A stretch of DNA of 13,229 nucleotides from Pseudomonadota bacterium (lineage in GTDB: Bacteria; Pseudomonadota; Alphaproteobacteria; Rhizobiales; Xanthobacteraceae), in NCBI GenBank assembly GCA_023405565.1, contig JAEXXW010000688.1, forward strand, positions 1 through 13,229. Reading direction: 5' to 3'. The number at the start of each line of letters is the position of its first letter. The stretch's first letter is position 1. The notes beneath the pieces were generated by a model. The model did not search any database. It was not told the origin of the DNA and saw only the letters and a program-made list of their open reading frames with translations. Both the position numbers and the translations under genes were made by a program. This document shows, one piece after another, positions 6,819 through 12,629 of the stretch.

Positions 6819-8078
6819 TCAGATGAGGGGATTGAACGAGGTCTTCAGCAGCTTACGCTGGTCGATGCCGAAACGGTCCGCCAGCCAGTCGGCGAGGATC
6901 TCCTGGCCGATGGTCGGGTTGTCGTGCTGGCAATGTTCGGCGCCGGTCTCGTCCGGTTCAAGGATGCGCAGCGTCGCGTCGACGCCGTGCTTCTTGGCGT
7001 AATCGTAGGTCTTGCGCGCGGCCGAGACGGTCAGCACGTCGTGCCCGCCATGCATGACGAGATACGGGCATTTCATGTTTTCCAGATGCCCCTCGAGCGT
7101 GAAGGGCTTCATGATCTCGTGCGCGTCTTTCATCGTCTTGGCGCCGAGCACCCAGCGGATATGCATGGCGAGGCCGAAATCGTCGCCCTTGTTGCCCCAC
7201 ATGTCATGCACCGACCAGATCGCGCCATGCGAGATGGCGGCGGCGAGCCGGTGCTCGTAACAGGCCGCGCGCGCGGCGTAATAGCCGCCCATGCTGGAAC
7301 CGCAGACGGCGATGCGCGCCGGATCGACATCGTCGCGCTGCAGCAGCCAGTCGATGCATTTGCCGATCGGCACTTCGGTATCGGGGCGGCTGGCGATCTT
7401 GTGGCGGCGCAGCGTGCCGCCCTGTCCCGGACCGTCGATCATCAGCACCGAGATGCCGCGCTGCAGGCAGCCATGCGCCTGCATGAACCACATCTCGTCC
7501 TTGATGGAATCGAGGCCGCCCATGCAGATCAGCACCGGCAGGCGTTCGCCGGGGAAGGGCGCGCGCACGAAATAGCCGCAGATCGGCTTGCCCGGCTCGT
7601 AGGGAATATCGACCGCTTCACCCGGCGGATTGAGATAGGAGATGAATTTCTTCGAGCAGGCTTCCATCTTCTCGAAGGTCGGCAGCCGGCGCGGATCGGC
7701 CGGATCGAGATGGAATTCCGCCTGGCGATAATAATCCGCCGCGCGCAGGAAGCAGTTCATCGCCGTGCGGATATGCCCGGCTTTCTCTTCATCGAGGCCG
7801 CGCTGCCAGTTGCGATCGGCAATGCGCATCCATTCGGTGTGCCAGCTTTCGAGATCGCCGGGGATCATCCGCGATCCCGCCATCAGCACTTCGCTGACCG
7901 CGCCGCCGCCTTCCTGCGTTTCACCGAGGCCACGGCGGAATTGATAGGAGAGCCAGGGATGTTCAGGCCAGTGATGCCAGCCGAAGGGCTCGTAATGCGG
8001 CCCGCGATCCGCCGTGATCTGGTCGATGGTGTCGTCAGCCAACTCGTGTCCCGACATCGCGGCGTCCGCTACTCGCAT
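6819..8078 (-). CDS. Alpha/beta hydrolase (dihydropseudooxynicotine-hydrolase / FrsA-like)
   Basis: First gene of the catabolic operon. The 419-residue product has a long N-terminal helical part (to about residue 150), then an alpha/beta-hydrolase core: LICMGGLDS (oxyanion region), MIDGPGQGGT, nucleophile elbow CGSSMGG with Ser at 262, acid D347 in MHGGHDVLT, and His at 382 in AEHCQHDNP. The size, helical lid and HCQHDNP style resemble 2,6-dihydropseudooxynicotine hydrolase and related C-C or ester hydrolases. Start choice: ATG at 8078 has AGGTGA ten bases upstream; ATG at 8057 (412 residues) is equally possible. A GTG at 8138 would extend the frame but lies inside the operator-like palindrome and is unlikely. 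The gene leads the operon and is divergent from the GntR regulator. Confidence 0.88.
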   Translation of the reverse strand: MRVADAAMSGHELADDTIDQITADRGPHYEPFGWHHWPEHPWLSYQFRRGLGETQEGGGAVSEVLMAGSRMIPGDLESWHTEWMRIADRNWQRGLDEEKAGHIRTAMNCFLRAADYYRQAEFHLDPADPRRLPTFEKMEACSKKFISYLNPPGEAVDIPYEPGKPICGYFVRAPFPGERLPVLICMGGLDSIKDEMWFMQAHGCLQRGISVLMIDGPGQGGTLRRHKIASRPDTEVPIGKCIDWLLQRDDVDPARIAVCGSSMGGYYAARAACYEHRLAAAISHGAIWSVHDMWGNKGDDFGLAMHIRWVLGAKTMKDAHEIMKPFTLEGHLENMKCPYLVMHGGHDVLTVSAARKTYDYAKKHGVDATLRILEPDETGAEHCQHDNPTIGQEILADWLADRFGIDQRKLLKTSFNPLI

Positions 8079-8094
8079 ACATGTGACGTCACCT

Positions 8095-8123
8095 ATCGTT
8101 CGACGGATGGCGCACGGAGTCAA
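8095..8123 (-). promoter_or_regulatory. Possible sigma-70-type promoter for the minus-strand catabolic operon
   Basis: On the minus strand TTGACT (8123-8118) is followed after 17 nt by AACGAT (8100-8095), a good -35 and a poor -10. Transcription would start near 8088, which suits translation from the ATG at 8057 better than from 8078. The palindrome at 8129-8138 would sit just upstream of the -35. Weak evidence by sequence alone. Confidence 0.3.
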
Positions 8124-8126
8124 GCC

Positions 8127-8140
8127 AGATGTATACACTT
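8127..8140. promoter_or_regulatory. Candidate GntR-family operator 1 (TGTATACA palindrome)
   Basis: AGATGTATACACTT contains the perfect palindrome TGTATACA (8130-8137), which fits the NGTNNACN-type sites bound by many GntR/FCD regulators. Read on the minus strand it is AAGTGTATACATCT, matching the second site at 8202-8215 at 10 of 14 positions. It sits in the divergent region between the regulator and the operon it probably controls. Confidence 0.55.
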
Positions 8141-8191
8141 TGTGCGCCCTCTTTGGGCAGTCCTTGCAATTTCATTGGCCATTCGGCTGGA

Positions 8192-8221
8192 TTGACGCCG
8201 GAAGTGTACCCACTTTAGAGT
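8192..8221 (+). promoter_or_regulatory. Putative promoter of the GntR gene with candidate operator 2 inside the spacer
   Basis: TTGACG (8192-8197) and TAGAGT (8216-8221) are separated by 18 nt and lie just upstream of the regulator gene. Within the spacer is the inverted repeat AAGTG-TACC-CACTT (8202-8215), which resembles operator 1. A regulator bound there would block RNA polymerase, suggesting autorepression. Confidence 0.45.
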
Positions 8222-8239
8222 TCACCCAAGGCGTCGAGG

Positions 8240-9019
8240 ATGTCGCTTGCGATGACAAAACCCGCTCATGATGACAGCGTGAACGAACTGCCGGCGGTGG
8301 GCTCGCGCAGCGGCACGCGGTCGCTGTCGATCATGGATCAATTACGCGAGGCGATCCTCTCGGGCGCGCATGAAGCCGGGCAGCGGCTCAACGAGGTCCA
8401 TATCAGCCAGGCGATGAATGCATCGCGCACGCCGGTGCGCGCGGCGTTGCAGGCGCTGGCGGGGGAGGGGCTGCTCGATTACGCGCCCAATCGCGGCTTC
8501 ACCGTGCGCGCCTTCCAGCTCAACGAGATCGTCGACGCCTATGATATCCGCGCGACGCTGGAGGGCGTGGCCGCGCGCTTCACCGCCGAGCGGGGCCTGA
8601 GCGCGGCCGAGAAGAAGGTGATCGAGACAAGCCTTGCCGATGGCGACAAGCTGCTCAAGCGCGGTTCGTTCAAGCCGGGCGACATGTCGGTCTATCGCCT
8701 CATCAACGGCAATTTCCACGACACCATTCTGAGCGCCGCGCGCAACCGCATGCTCGGCGAGATGATCCGCATCTGCCACCATGTGCCGATTTCGTCGAGC
8801 CGCAACATCGTCGCCTTCCATTATCACGACGTGCGGCGGCGGCATGATGATCATCACCGCATCTACGATGCCATTGCCGCGCGCGAGCCGTGGCGGGCGG
8901 AGACGCTGATGCGCGAGCATGTCGCGAGCATCAAGGCGTCGCTGGTGCGCAGTTTTCAGGACGTCGAGAGCGCAGCCGACCCTGCGGCGTCGAACGTTGC
9001 AGCGGGCGGAAGAAAGTAG
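8240..9019 (+). CDS. GntR-family transcriptional regulator, FCD (FadR-type) subfamily
   Basis: 259-residue DNA-binding regulator. The N-terminal winged helix-turn-helix spans about residues 28-90, with the typical LREAILSGAHEAGQRLNE, the recognition region SRTPVRAALQAL (62-73) and the wing NRGFTVR (84-90). The C-terminal FCD effector domain has the histidines that usually hold a metal: H160 in NFH, H205/H206 in DDHHRIYDAI and H227 in REHV. At the position four residues before H160, where many members have Asp, this one has Asn156. The start at 8240 has AAGG eight bases upstream; ATG at 8252 is an alternative. It is divergent from the catabolic operon, with two operator-like sites between, so the likely role is substrate-responsive repression of that operon and of itself. 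Confidence 0.93.
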   Translation: MSLAMTKPAHDDSVNELPAVGSRSGTRSLSIMDQLREAILSGAHEAGQRLNEVHISQAMNASRTPVRAALQALAGEGLLDYAPNRGFTVRAFQLNEIVDAYDIRATLEGVAARFTAERGLSAAEKKVIETSLADGDKLLKRGSFKPGDMSVYRLINGNFHDTILSAARNRMLGEMIRICHHVPISSSRNIVAFHYHDVRRRHDDHHRIYDAIAAREPWRAETLMREHVASIKASLVRSFQDVESAADPAASNVAAGGRK

Positions 9020-9028
9020 CCCAGGTGT

Positions 9029-9183
9029 CGTCATGGCCGGGCATCAGCCGTCGAAGACGGCGTCGTTGACGCCTTATGACCCGGCCATCCACGACTTTGC
9101 CACCATGTAAAGAAAGACGTGGATGCCCGCGCAGACAAGTTTACGCAGTCTGCGCAAGTTTGACTGCGGGCGCGGGCATGACG
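9029..9183. repeat. Composite inverted-repeat element (Bradyrhizobium-style intergenic repeat)
   Basis: The element starts CGTCATG (9029-9035) and ends with its complement CATGACG (9177-9183). Inside are nested perfect arms: ATGGCCGGG (9033-9041) with CCCGGCCAT (9080-9088), GCCGTC-GAA-GACGGC (9047-9061), ATGCCCGCGC (9123-9132) with GCGCGGGCAT (9170-9179), and GCGCAGAC (9129-9136) with GTCTGCGC (9148-9155). It begins 9 nt after the GntR stop. From memory, this CATGGCCGGG...CCCGGCCATCCACG style is a frequent dispersed repeat in Bradyrhizobium relatives. It could also cap the GntR transcript, though there is no T-run. Confidence 0.7.
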
Positions 9184-9670
9184 GTCGCGCGTGTGAGGCA
9201 CACGCCGCCGCCAACCATCAACTGATTCAAACCTTCAAACAGCCACGCGTTATTGTCGCCACGCCGCGATTGCGGCGCGACTTGATGTCATTCGTTGCGC
9301 AAACCGGAAACATCCGGTTTGCGCGTGAGGGACGACGATGCGCCGACAAGCGCAGGTCAGTCCTTATGCGCTGCGAGGTTTTCGCCCCGCAGCCGCCTCT
9401 CGGCGCACCATCACGCAGCGATTTCGCGCTTCGGAGCCGCTCTTCCGGGCCTGGACAGGATACGCCGCGCATACCCCGATCCGGCAGGCTTTGGCCCGCC
9501 TTCATCCAGTCCGCGTCCAGCGGGTCTACCCGCGGCCCCTCTTAGTAGGAGCGGTCGGCCAGCCCGAAGCGTCCCGGTGTCCGCTTGCGAGGCGAACAGC
9601 AGGCGCCGCATCCCGCTCCACCCTGACGACGCCTCGCGAGAGCGCCCCTCAGTGAGCGGGATGACGATAG
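9184..9670. other. GC-rich intergenic stretch with hairpins and no convincing gene
   Basis: About 0.5 kb between the composite repeat and the AT-rich gene. Several short overlapping frames are open on both strands, but none shows recognisable domains or a good ribosome-binding site, and their Arg/Pro/Ser-rich products are typical of non-coding GC-rich DNA. It contains a small hairpin at 9262-9277 (CGCCGC-GATT-GCGGCG), a perfect 12-bp hairpin at 9297-9324, and GCGGGT-CT-ACCCGC at 9520-9533. It ends in a GAGCGGGATGACG tail, after which base composition drops sharply. It may be a dispersed repeat, a gene remnant or an RNA. Confidence 0.5.
9297..9324. repeat. Perfect 12-bp inverted repeat (hairpin)
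   Basis: GCGCAAACCGGA (9297-9308), loop AACA, TCCGGTTTGCGC (9313-9324). No poly-T follows on either strand, so it is not an ordinary intrinsic terminator. Its perfection stands out in an otherwise featureless spacer. Confidence 0.75.
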
Positions 9671-9745
9671 GTTTATAGTCTTATAGGAATATTGTCAAGA
9701 GCGGTCATGCGGCGTTGAACATCTTGCGGCTGTAGATTCAGAAAT

Positions 9746-9774
9746 TTGCTCAGCTGTTTTCCATATCGCATAGT
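9746..9774 (+). promoter_or_regulatory. Weak candidate promoter for the GHKL-nuclease gene
   Basis: TTGCTC (9746-9751) and CATAGT (9769-9774) are 17 nt apart in the AT-rich lead-in to the gene. This would give a leader of only about 13 nt, placing the GGGGGG ribosome-binding site almost at the 5' end. A second AT-rich patch with a repeated TTATAG (9673-9678 and 9681-9686) is an alternative promoter area. Confidence 0.25.
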
Positions 9775-9793
9775 TATTTTGTTGGGGGGACTC

Positions 9794-11776
9794 ATGGACG
9801 AACAAAAAAAGACGGACGTGCTAGTTAAGCCGGACATGGTTGCAGTGCTTTCTCGCACTCACCTCGCAAATAATTTGCACGGGTTCTTGCTGCCCATCTT
9901 TGAAGCGATCTCAAATGCAATGGATGGCATTGAACATCGCTTTGGAGAGGATGCTCAGCAAAAGGGCGAAATCAAAATCAAATTCTTTGAGCCAAATAAC
10001 CCGAATAAAATTCTGATCAGTGTTACAGATAATGGCGCCGGACTTACCGAGGAAAACTATAGATCATTTCGTACGCCATTTAGTGGTTACAAACTCAAAG
10101 TCAAAGGCAGAGGTTTTGGTCGCTTTATTGCGTTCAAAGTTTTTACTCGGGTGATGTATTCGAGTCGTCATAAGTTTTTCTCAAACGAGACAACTCGGAC
10201 GTTCCGATTCGACATTAGCCAAAACGAAGAGTTTATTTATTTTGACGGCCAACCGGACTTTCTCGGTGAGGGGTTGTGTGTTGAATACAATCAGCCGCTT
10301 TCAAATTGGCATGATCTTATTCGTACGATAAAGCCGGGCGATGTTTCTGATGAAATAGGCAGTCACTTCCTTCCCTATTTTCTTTATAAGTGGCTCCCAA
10401 AAATCACGATACAGTTTGATGATGGAACGCCCGAAGATATAACCGCGCATTTTGAAAAGGTGTTCGTACAGTACGATACTGGAACATTTCCTTGCGAAAT
10501 AGATGGGCGAACGGAGCAGCTTGCTTACTCGTTGACTCGATTGCCTAGAACTCGCCAGTTTAAGAGTCATTGTCTCCTATTGTCGGCGGCTGACCGTGTT
10601 GTCGGTTCTCCACGGGACCTGAGCAATAAGCTTGGTGAGCCGCATTTTGTTGGCGAGAACGATCAGCGATATATAGTTATCGCTGTGGTGCGTGGCGAGG
10701 CCTTTGAGAATCGTTTGAATGATGCTCGAACAAGTATCAACTTAGGCCCAAAGGTCGTTGAGGACATTGTTTCGTCGGTAAGCGAAGTCATACAGTCAAG
10801 AGAGACCGATCAAATCGACCGGATAAAATCGGGTCAGTCGGAAGAGCTTGAAGGCGCGTTGAAGGAAAATCCGATATTGCGCTTGGGCCTTCGAGGGCAA
10901 ACGCTCGATGAGTATGTGAAGAAGAAGCCGAATAATTGGAAGGCCGAGCAATTTATATCTGATCTTGCTATCGAGCGTTACAGAGCAAGCAATGATTTGA
11001 CCAAGCAGATTGTGGCGGCGGCGAGCAATCGTGAAGATTACGAAAAGAAGATCAAAGAACTGGTCGAGAAGGTTGGCGAAGGAAAAAAAGAGGCCTTAGC
11101 TGAGTATGTGATTCATCGGAAAAATATCATCTCACTAGTCGATGCGGCGCGTCGCTATGGGGATGACGGGCGGCGTTCGCCCGAAGAGGATATTCACGAG
11201 CTTGTTTTCCGCAGGTTTGGTGACAGTGTCGACACGTCCTATTTCGAGCATAATCTGTGGCTCGTCGATGATGCTTTAGCATTTCTTCCTTATGCAACGA
11301 GCGATCGAGCGCTGCATGGAAGGGGGCGAAAGGCTGGCGATAAGGTCACTGACCTTGCCTTTTTTGATGATAGCTTGGTTCTTGGCGACGAGGATGGTGC
11401 GACAATCACAATTGTCGAGTTTAAGAAGCCTAGCCGTGACGACTACGTTTTCGGAAACGTGAAGTCTGATCCTGTTTTGCAAGTAATCGAGACGATGGAT
11501 AAAGCGCTGGCCGCTGGAGGTGTGACTCGAACAGACGGTTCCCACTTAACTTTTTCTGGCGTGGTTAGAAGGTTTGCTTTCATCGTTGCTGATATCACCA
11601 AGTCTTTCGCGAAGGTGCTTAAGCAGCACGACTTTAAGAATGATTGGAACCCAAAAATTTATGTTCGGTATCGGGACAACGAGCGAATGTTCATTCAGGC
11701 GTTGGGCTACGAAACATTGATCGAGAACGCGAAGAAACGAAACCAAGCTTTCTTCTCGGTATTGCTGGATGAATAG
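9794..11776 (+). CDS. GHKL ATPase fused to a PD-(D/E)xK-like nuclease domain; candidate defence protein
   Basis: 660-residue protein. Residues 20-120 form a GHKL (Hsp90/gyrase B/MutL/histidine-kinase-type) ATPase: N-box E37-x3-N41-x2-D44 in EAISNAMD, the D79-x-G81-x-G83 motif in VTDNGAG, and a Gly-rich lid KGRGFGRF (104-111). A middle region with LNDARTSINL (about 308-317) may be the transducer domain. A Lys/Glu-rich, probably helical linker runs from about 320 to 450. The C-terminus shows a PD-(D/E)xK arrangement: E465/E469 in PEEDIHE, D520 in VTDLAFFDD, E542-x-K544 in VEFKKP, then DPVLQ with Q563. The start is ATG 9794, preceded by GTTGGGGGGA; an ATG 16 codons upstream lacks such a site and adds a non-conserved hydrophobic stretch. 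The gene stands alone and is much AT-richer than its neighbours, pointing to transfer. Nuclease and defence roles are inferred from motifs. Confidence 0.88.
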   Translation: MDEQKKTDVLVKPDMVAVLSRTHLANNLHGFLLPIFEAISNAMDGIEHRFGEDAQQKGEIKIKFFEPNNPNKILISVTDNGAGLTEENYRSFRTPFSGYKLKVKGRGFGRFIAFKVFTRVMYSSRHKFFSNETTRTFRFDISQNEEFIYFDGQPDFLGEGLCVEYNQPLSNWHDLIRTIKPGDVSDEIGSHFLPYFLYKWLPKITIQFDDGTPEDITAHFEKVFVQYDTGTFPCEIDGRTEQLAYSLTRLPRTRQFKSHCLLLSAADRVVGSPRDLSNKLGEPHFVGENDQRYIVIAVVRGEAFENRLNDARTSINLGPKVVEDIVSSVSEVIQSRETDQIDRIKSGQSEELEGALKENPILRLGLRGQTLDEYVKKKPNNWKAEQFISDLAIERYRASNDLTKQIVAAASNREDYEKKIKELVEKVGEGKKEALAEYVIHRKNIISLVDAARRYGDDGRRSPEEDIHELVFRRFGDSVDTSYFEHNLWLVDDALAFLPYATSDRALHGRGRKAGDKVTDLAFFDDSLVLGDEDGATITIVEFKKPSRDDYVFGNVKSDPVLQVIETMDKALAAGGVTRTDGSHLTFSGVVRRFAFIVADITKSFAKVLKQHDFKNDWNPKIYVRYRDNERMFIQALGYETLIENAKKRNQAFFSVLLDE

Positions 11777-11825
11777 CAATCGTAGAGATCGAGAACTCAT
11801 CCCATCAGCCGCTATCTTTTGAGTT

Positions 11826-11840
11826 GACGCACGGTGCGTC
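11826..11840 (+). terminator. Possible weak transcription terminator after the GHKL-nuclease gene
   Basis: GACGCA-CGG-TGCGTC (with one more potential pair inside the loop) begins 50 nt after the stop codon. The following sequence is T-rich but interrupted (GCGTCTTGTCGTCGTTT), so intrinsic termination would be inefficient. No better candidate is visible before the REP pair. Confidence 0.3.
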
Positions 11841-11873
11841 GCGTCTTGTCGTCGTTTGACAATGGCACTTCGC

Positions 11874-11955
11874 TCATTCCCGCGAAGGTGGGAATCCAGA
11901 ATGCTTCAACAACACCAATGCGTGCGACTCTGGGTCCCCGCCTTCGCGGGGACGA
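11874..11955. repeat. REP-like inverted pair
   Basis: Two 27-nt units face each other: 11874-11900 on the plus strand and 11929-11955 on the minus strand, separated by 28 nt. They share the core CCCGCGAAGG and the outer CCAGA. Each unit can form its own hairpin (ATTCCC/GGGAAT on the left; GTCCCCGC-CTTC-GCGGGGAC on the right), and the two can pair with each other. The wording ATTCCCGCGAAGG...GGGTCCCCGCCTTCGCGGGGAC is a known style of dispersed REP element in many alphaproteobacteria and other proteobacteria. Confidence 0.82.
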
Positions 11956-11994
11956 GCGGGGAGAGAGTCTTTGCTGTGAATGCTTCTTTCCTAT

Positions 11995-12021
11995 CATCCT
12001 TCCCCTTGCAGGGGAGGGATG
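11995..12021. repeat. 12-bp hairpin, dispersed-repeat style
   Basis: CATCCTTCCCCT (11995-12006), loop TGC, AGGGGAGGGATG (12010-12021), fully paired apart from one G-T wobble. Without a T-run on either strand it is not a standard terminator. The CCCCTTGCAGGGGAGGG wording recurs between genes in many proteobacterial genomes. It and the REP pair fill most of the spacer between the AT-rich gene and the cytochrome gene; nothing gene-like is seen in 11777-12089. Confidence 0.65.
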
Positions 12022-12089
12022 AGACTGCAGTCGCGGCGAGGCTGGTTCGGCAAATCGACAAGCGTAGAGCGACCGCGAGCGCGCCGCCC

Positions 12090-12422
12090 CTACTTCAGCG
12101 TCGAGATATAGGCCGCCAGGTCGCGCGCTTCCTGGCGGGTCAGCATCATGTTGGGCATGATCGGATGCGGGTCGAGCAGGAAGAAGGAGAGCCGCTCGGC
12201 GTTGAAGTCCGGGCTTTGCGCGACCGCCGCAAACGAGCGGGTGGTGTCATTCGCCCTCGTCTGGTCCTTCGACACCACATGGCATGTCGCGCACCAGCGT
12301 TGTGCCAGTTCGGCTCCTCTTCTCGGGTCCGTGCGCGCGACCGTCTGGTCACCATCCTGAGCTATCGCCGCGTGCGTCAGCAACCACAGCGACAATGCGA
12401 GAGACGAAAGCAAGGATTTCAT
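12090..12422 (-). CDS. Small exported class I c-type cytochrome
   Basis: 110-residue haem protein. Signal peptide: MKSLLSS followed by a hydrophobic core, with cleavage expected after AIA (residue 21). The mature part of about 89 residues has the haem-attachment motif CATCH at 44-48 and the likely distal ligand M89 in IMPNM. The ending TRQEARDLAAYISTLK is the usual C-terminal helix of monohaem class I cytochromes. The start has a GAGAGGA Shine-Dalgarno 5 nt upstream. It would act as a periplasmic electron carrier or as a subunit of a dehydrogenase or oxidase. No partner enzyme lies next to it: it is flanked by repeats on one side and the rpsU terminator on the other. It could be co-transcribed with rpsU only by read-through. 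Confidence 0.92.
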   Translation of the reverse strand: MKSLLSSLALSLWLLTHAAIAQDGDQTVARTDPRRGAELAQRWCATCHVVSKDQTRANDTTRSFAAVAQSPDFNAERLSFFLLDPHPIMPNMMLTRQEARDLAAYISTLK

Positions 12423-12553
12423 CGCTGTCCTCTCAAAGTCATCTCCGCCCGGAGTTTACACGAGCGCCGCTTTTGCGTGCGCACATGTTCGAGATCGCAG
12501 ATGCTCTGATGACGCCGGGTTTGCCGTGGACCATCCAGCAGCGACGGCGAAGA

Positions 12554-12569
12554 GGGGCGCGCGCGCCCC
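12554..12569. repeat. 16-bp perfect GC palindrome beside the rpsU terminator
   Basis: GGGGCGCGCGCGCCCC is its own complement over all 16 bases and directly follows the T-tract of the rpsU terminator on the minus strand. The alternating CG core could adopt unusual helical forms. Possibly a second hairpin reinforcing termination. Confidence 0.6.
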
Positions 12570-12600
12570 AAAACAAAACCGCCGGGCTTTCACCCGGCGG
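12570..12600 (-). terminator. Rho-independent terminator of rpsU
   Basis: On the minus strand CCGCCGGG (12600-12593), loop TGAAAG, CCCGGCGG (12586-12579) is followed at once by TTTTGTTTT (12578-12570). A strong GC stem plus U-tract 30 nt after the rpsU stop is a textbook intrinsic terminator, separating rpsU from the cytochrome gene. Confidence 0.9.
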
Positions 12601-12629
12601 CTTTGAAATTCCAGACCCGAAAGCTGCGA

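Noticed and set aside
8079..8138. N-terminal extension of the alpha/beta hydrolase from a GTG at 8138
   Set aside because: The GTG is part of the operator-like palindrome, lacks a ribosome-binding site and adds a sequence with no family resemblance.
6924..8195. 423-codon plus-strand open frame antisense to the alpha/beta hydrolase gene
   Set aside because: The antisense hydrolase has an intact nucleophile elbow, acid and histidine. The plus-strand product shows no recognisable motif.
9029..9325. Possible CRISPR-like array in the hairpin-rich spacer
   Set aside because: The repeated elements are inverted arms of different sequence, not regularly spaced direct repeats, and no cas genes are present.
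9227..9678. Several 60-130-codon open frames on both strands in the 9.2-9.7 kb spacer
   Set aside because: They overlap each other in several frames, lack ribosome-binding sites and encode Arg/Pro/Ser-rich low-complexity products.
9746..9793. Upstream ATG adding 16 residues to the GHKL-nuclease protein
   Set aside because: It lacks a Shine-Dalgarno, overlaps the candidate promoter, and the downstream ATG has GGGGGG at good spacing.
11856..12509. 217-codon plus-strand open frame running through the REP pair and across the cytochrome gene
   Set aside because: It translates known repeat hairpins and the antisense of a clear CxxCH cytochrome.
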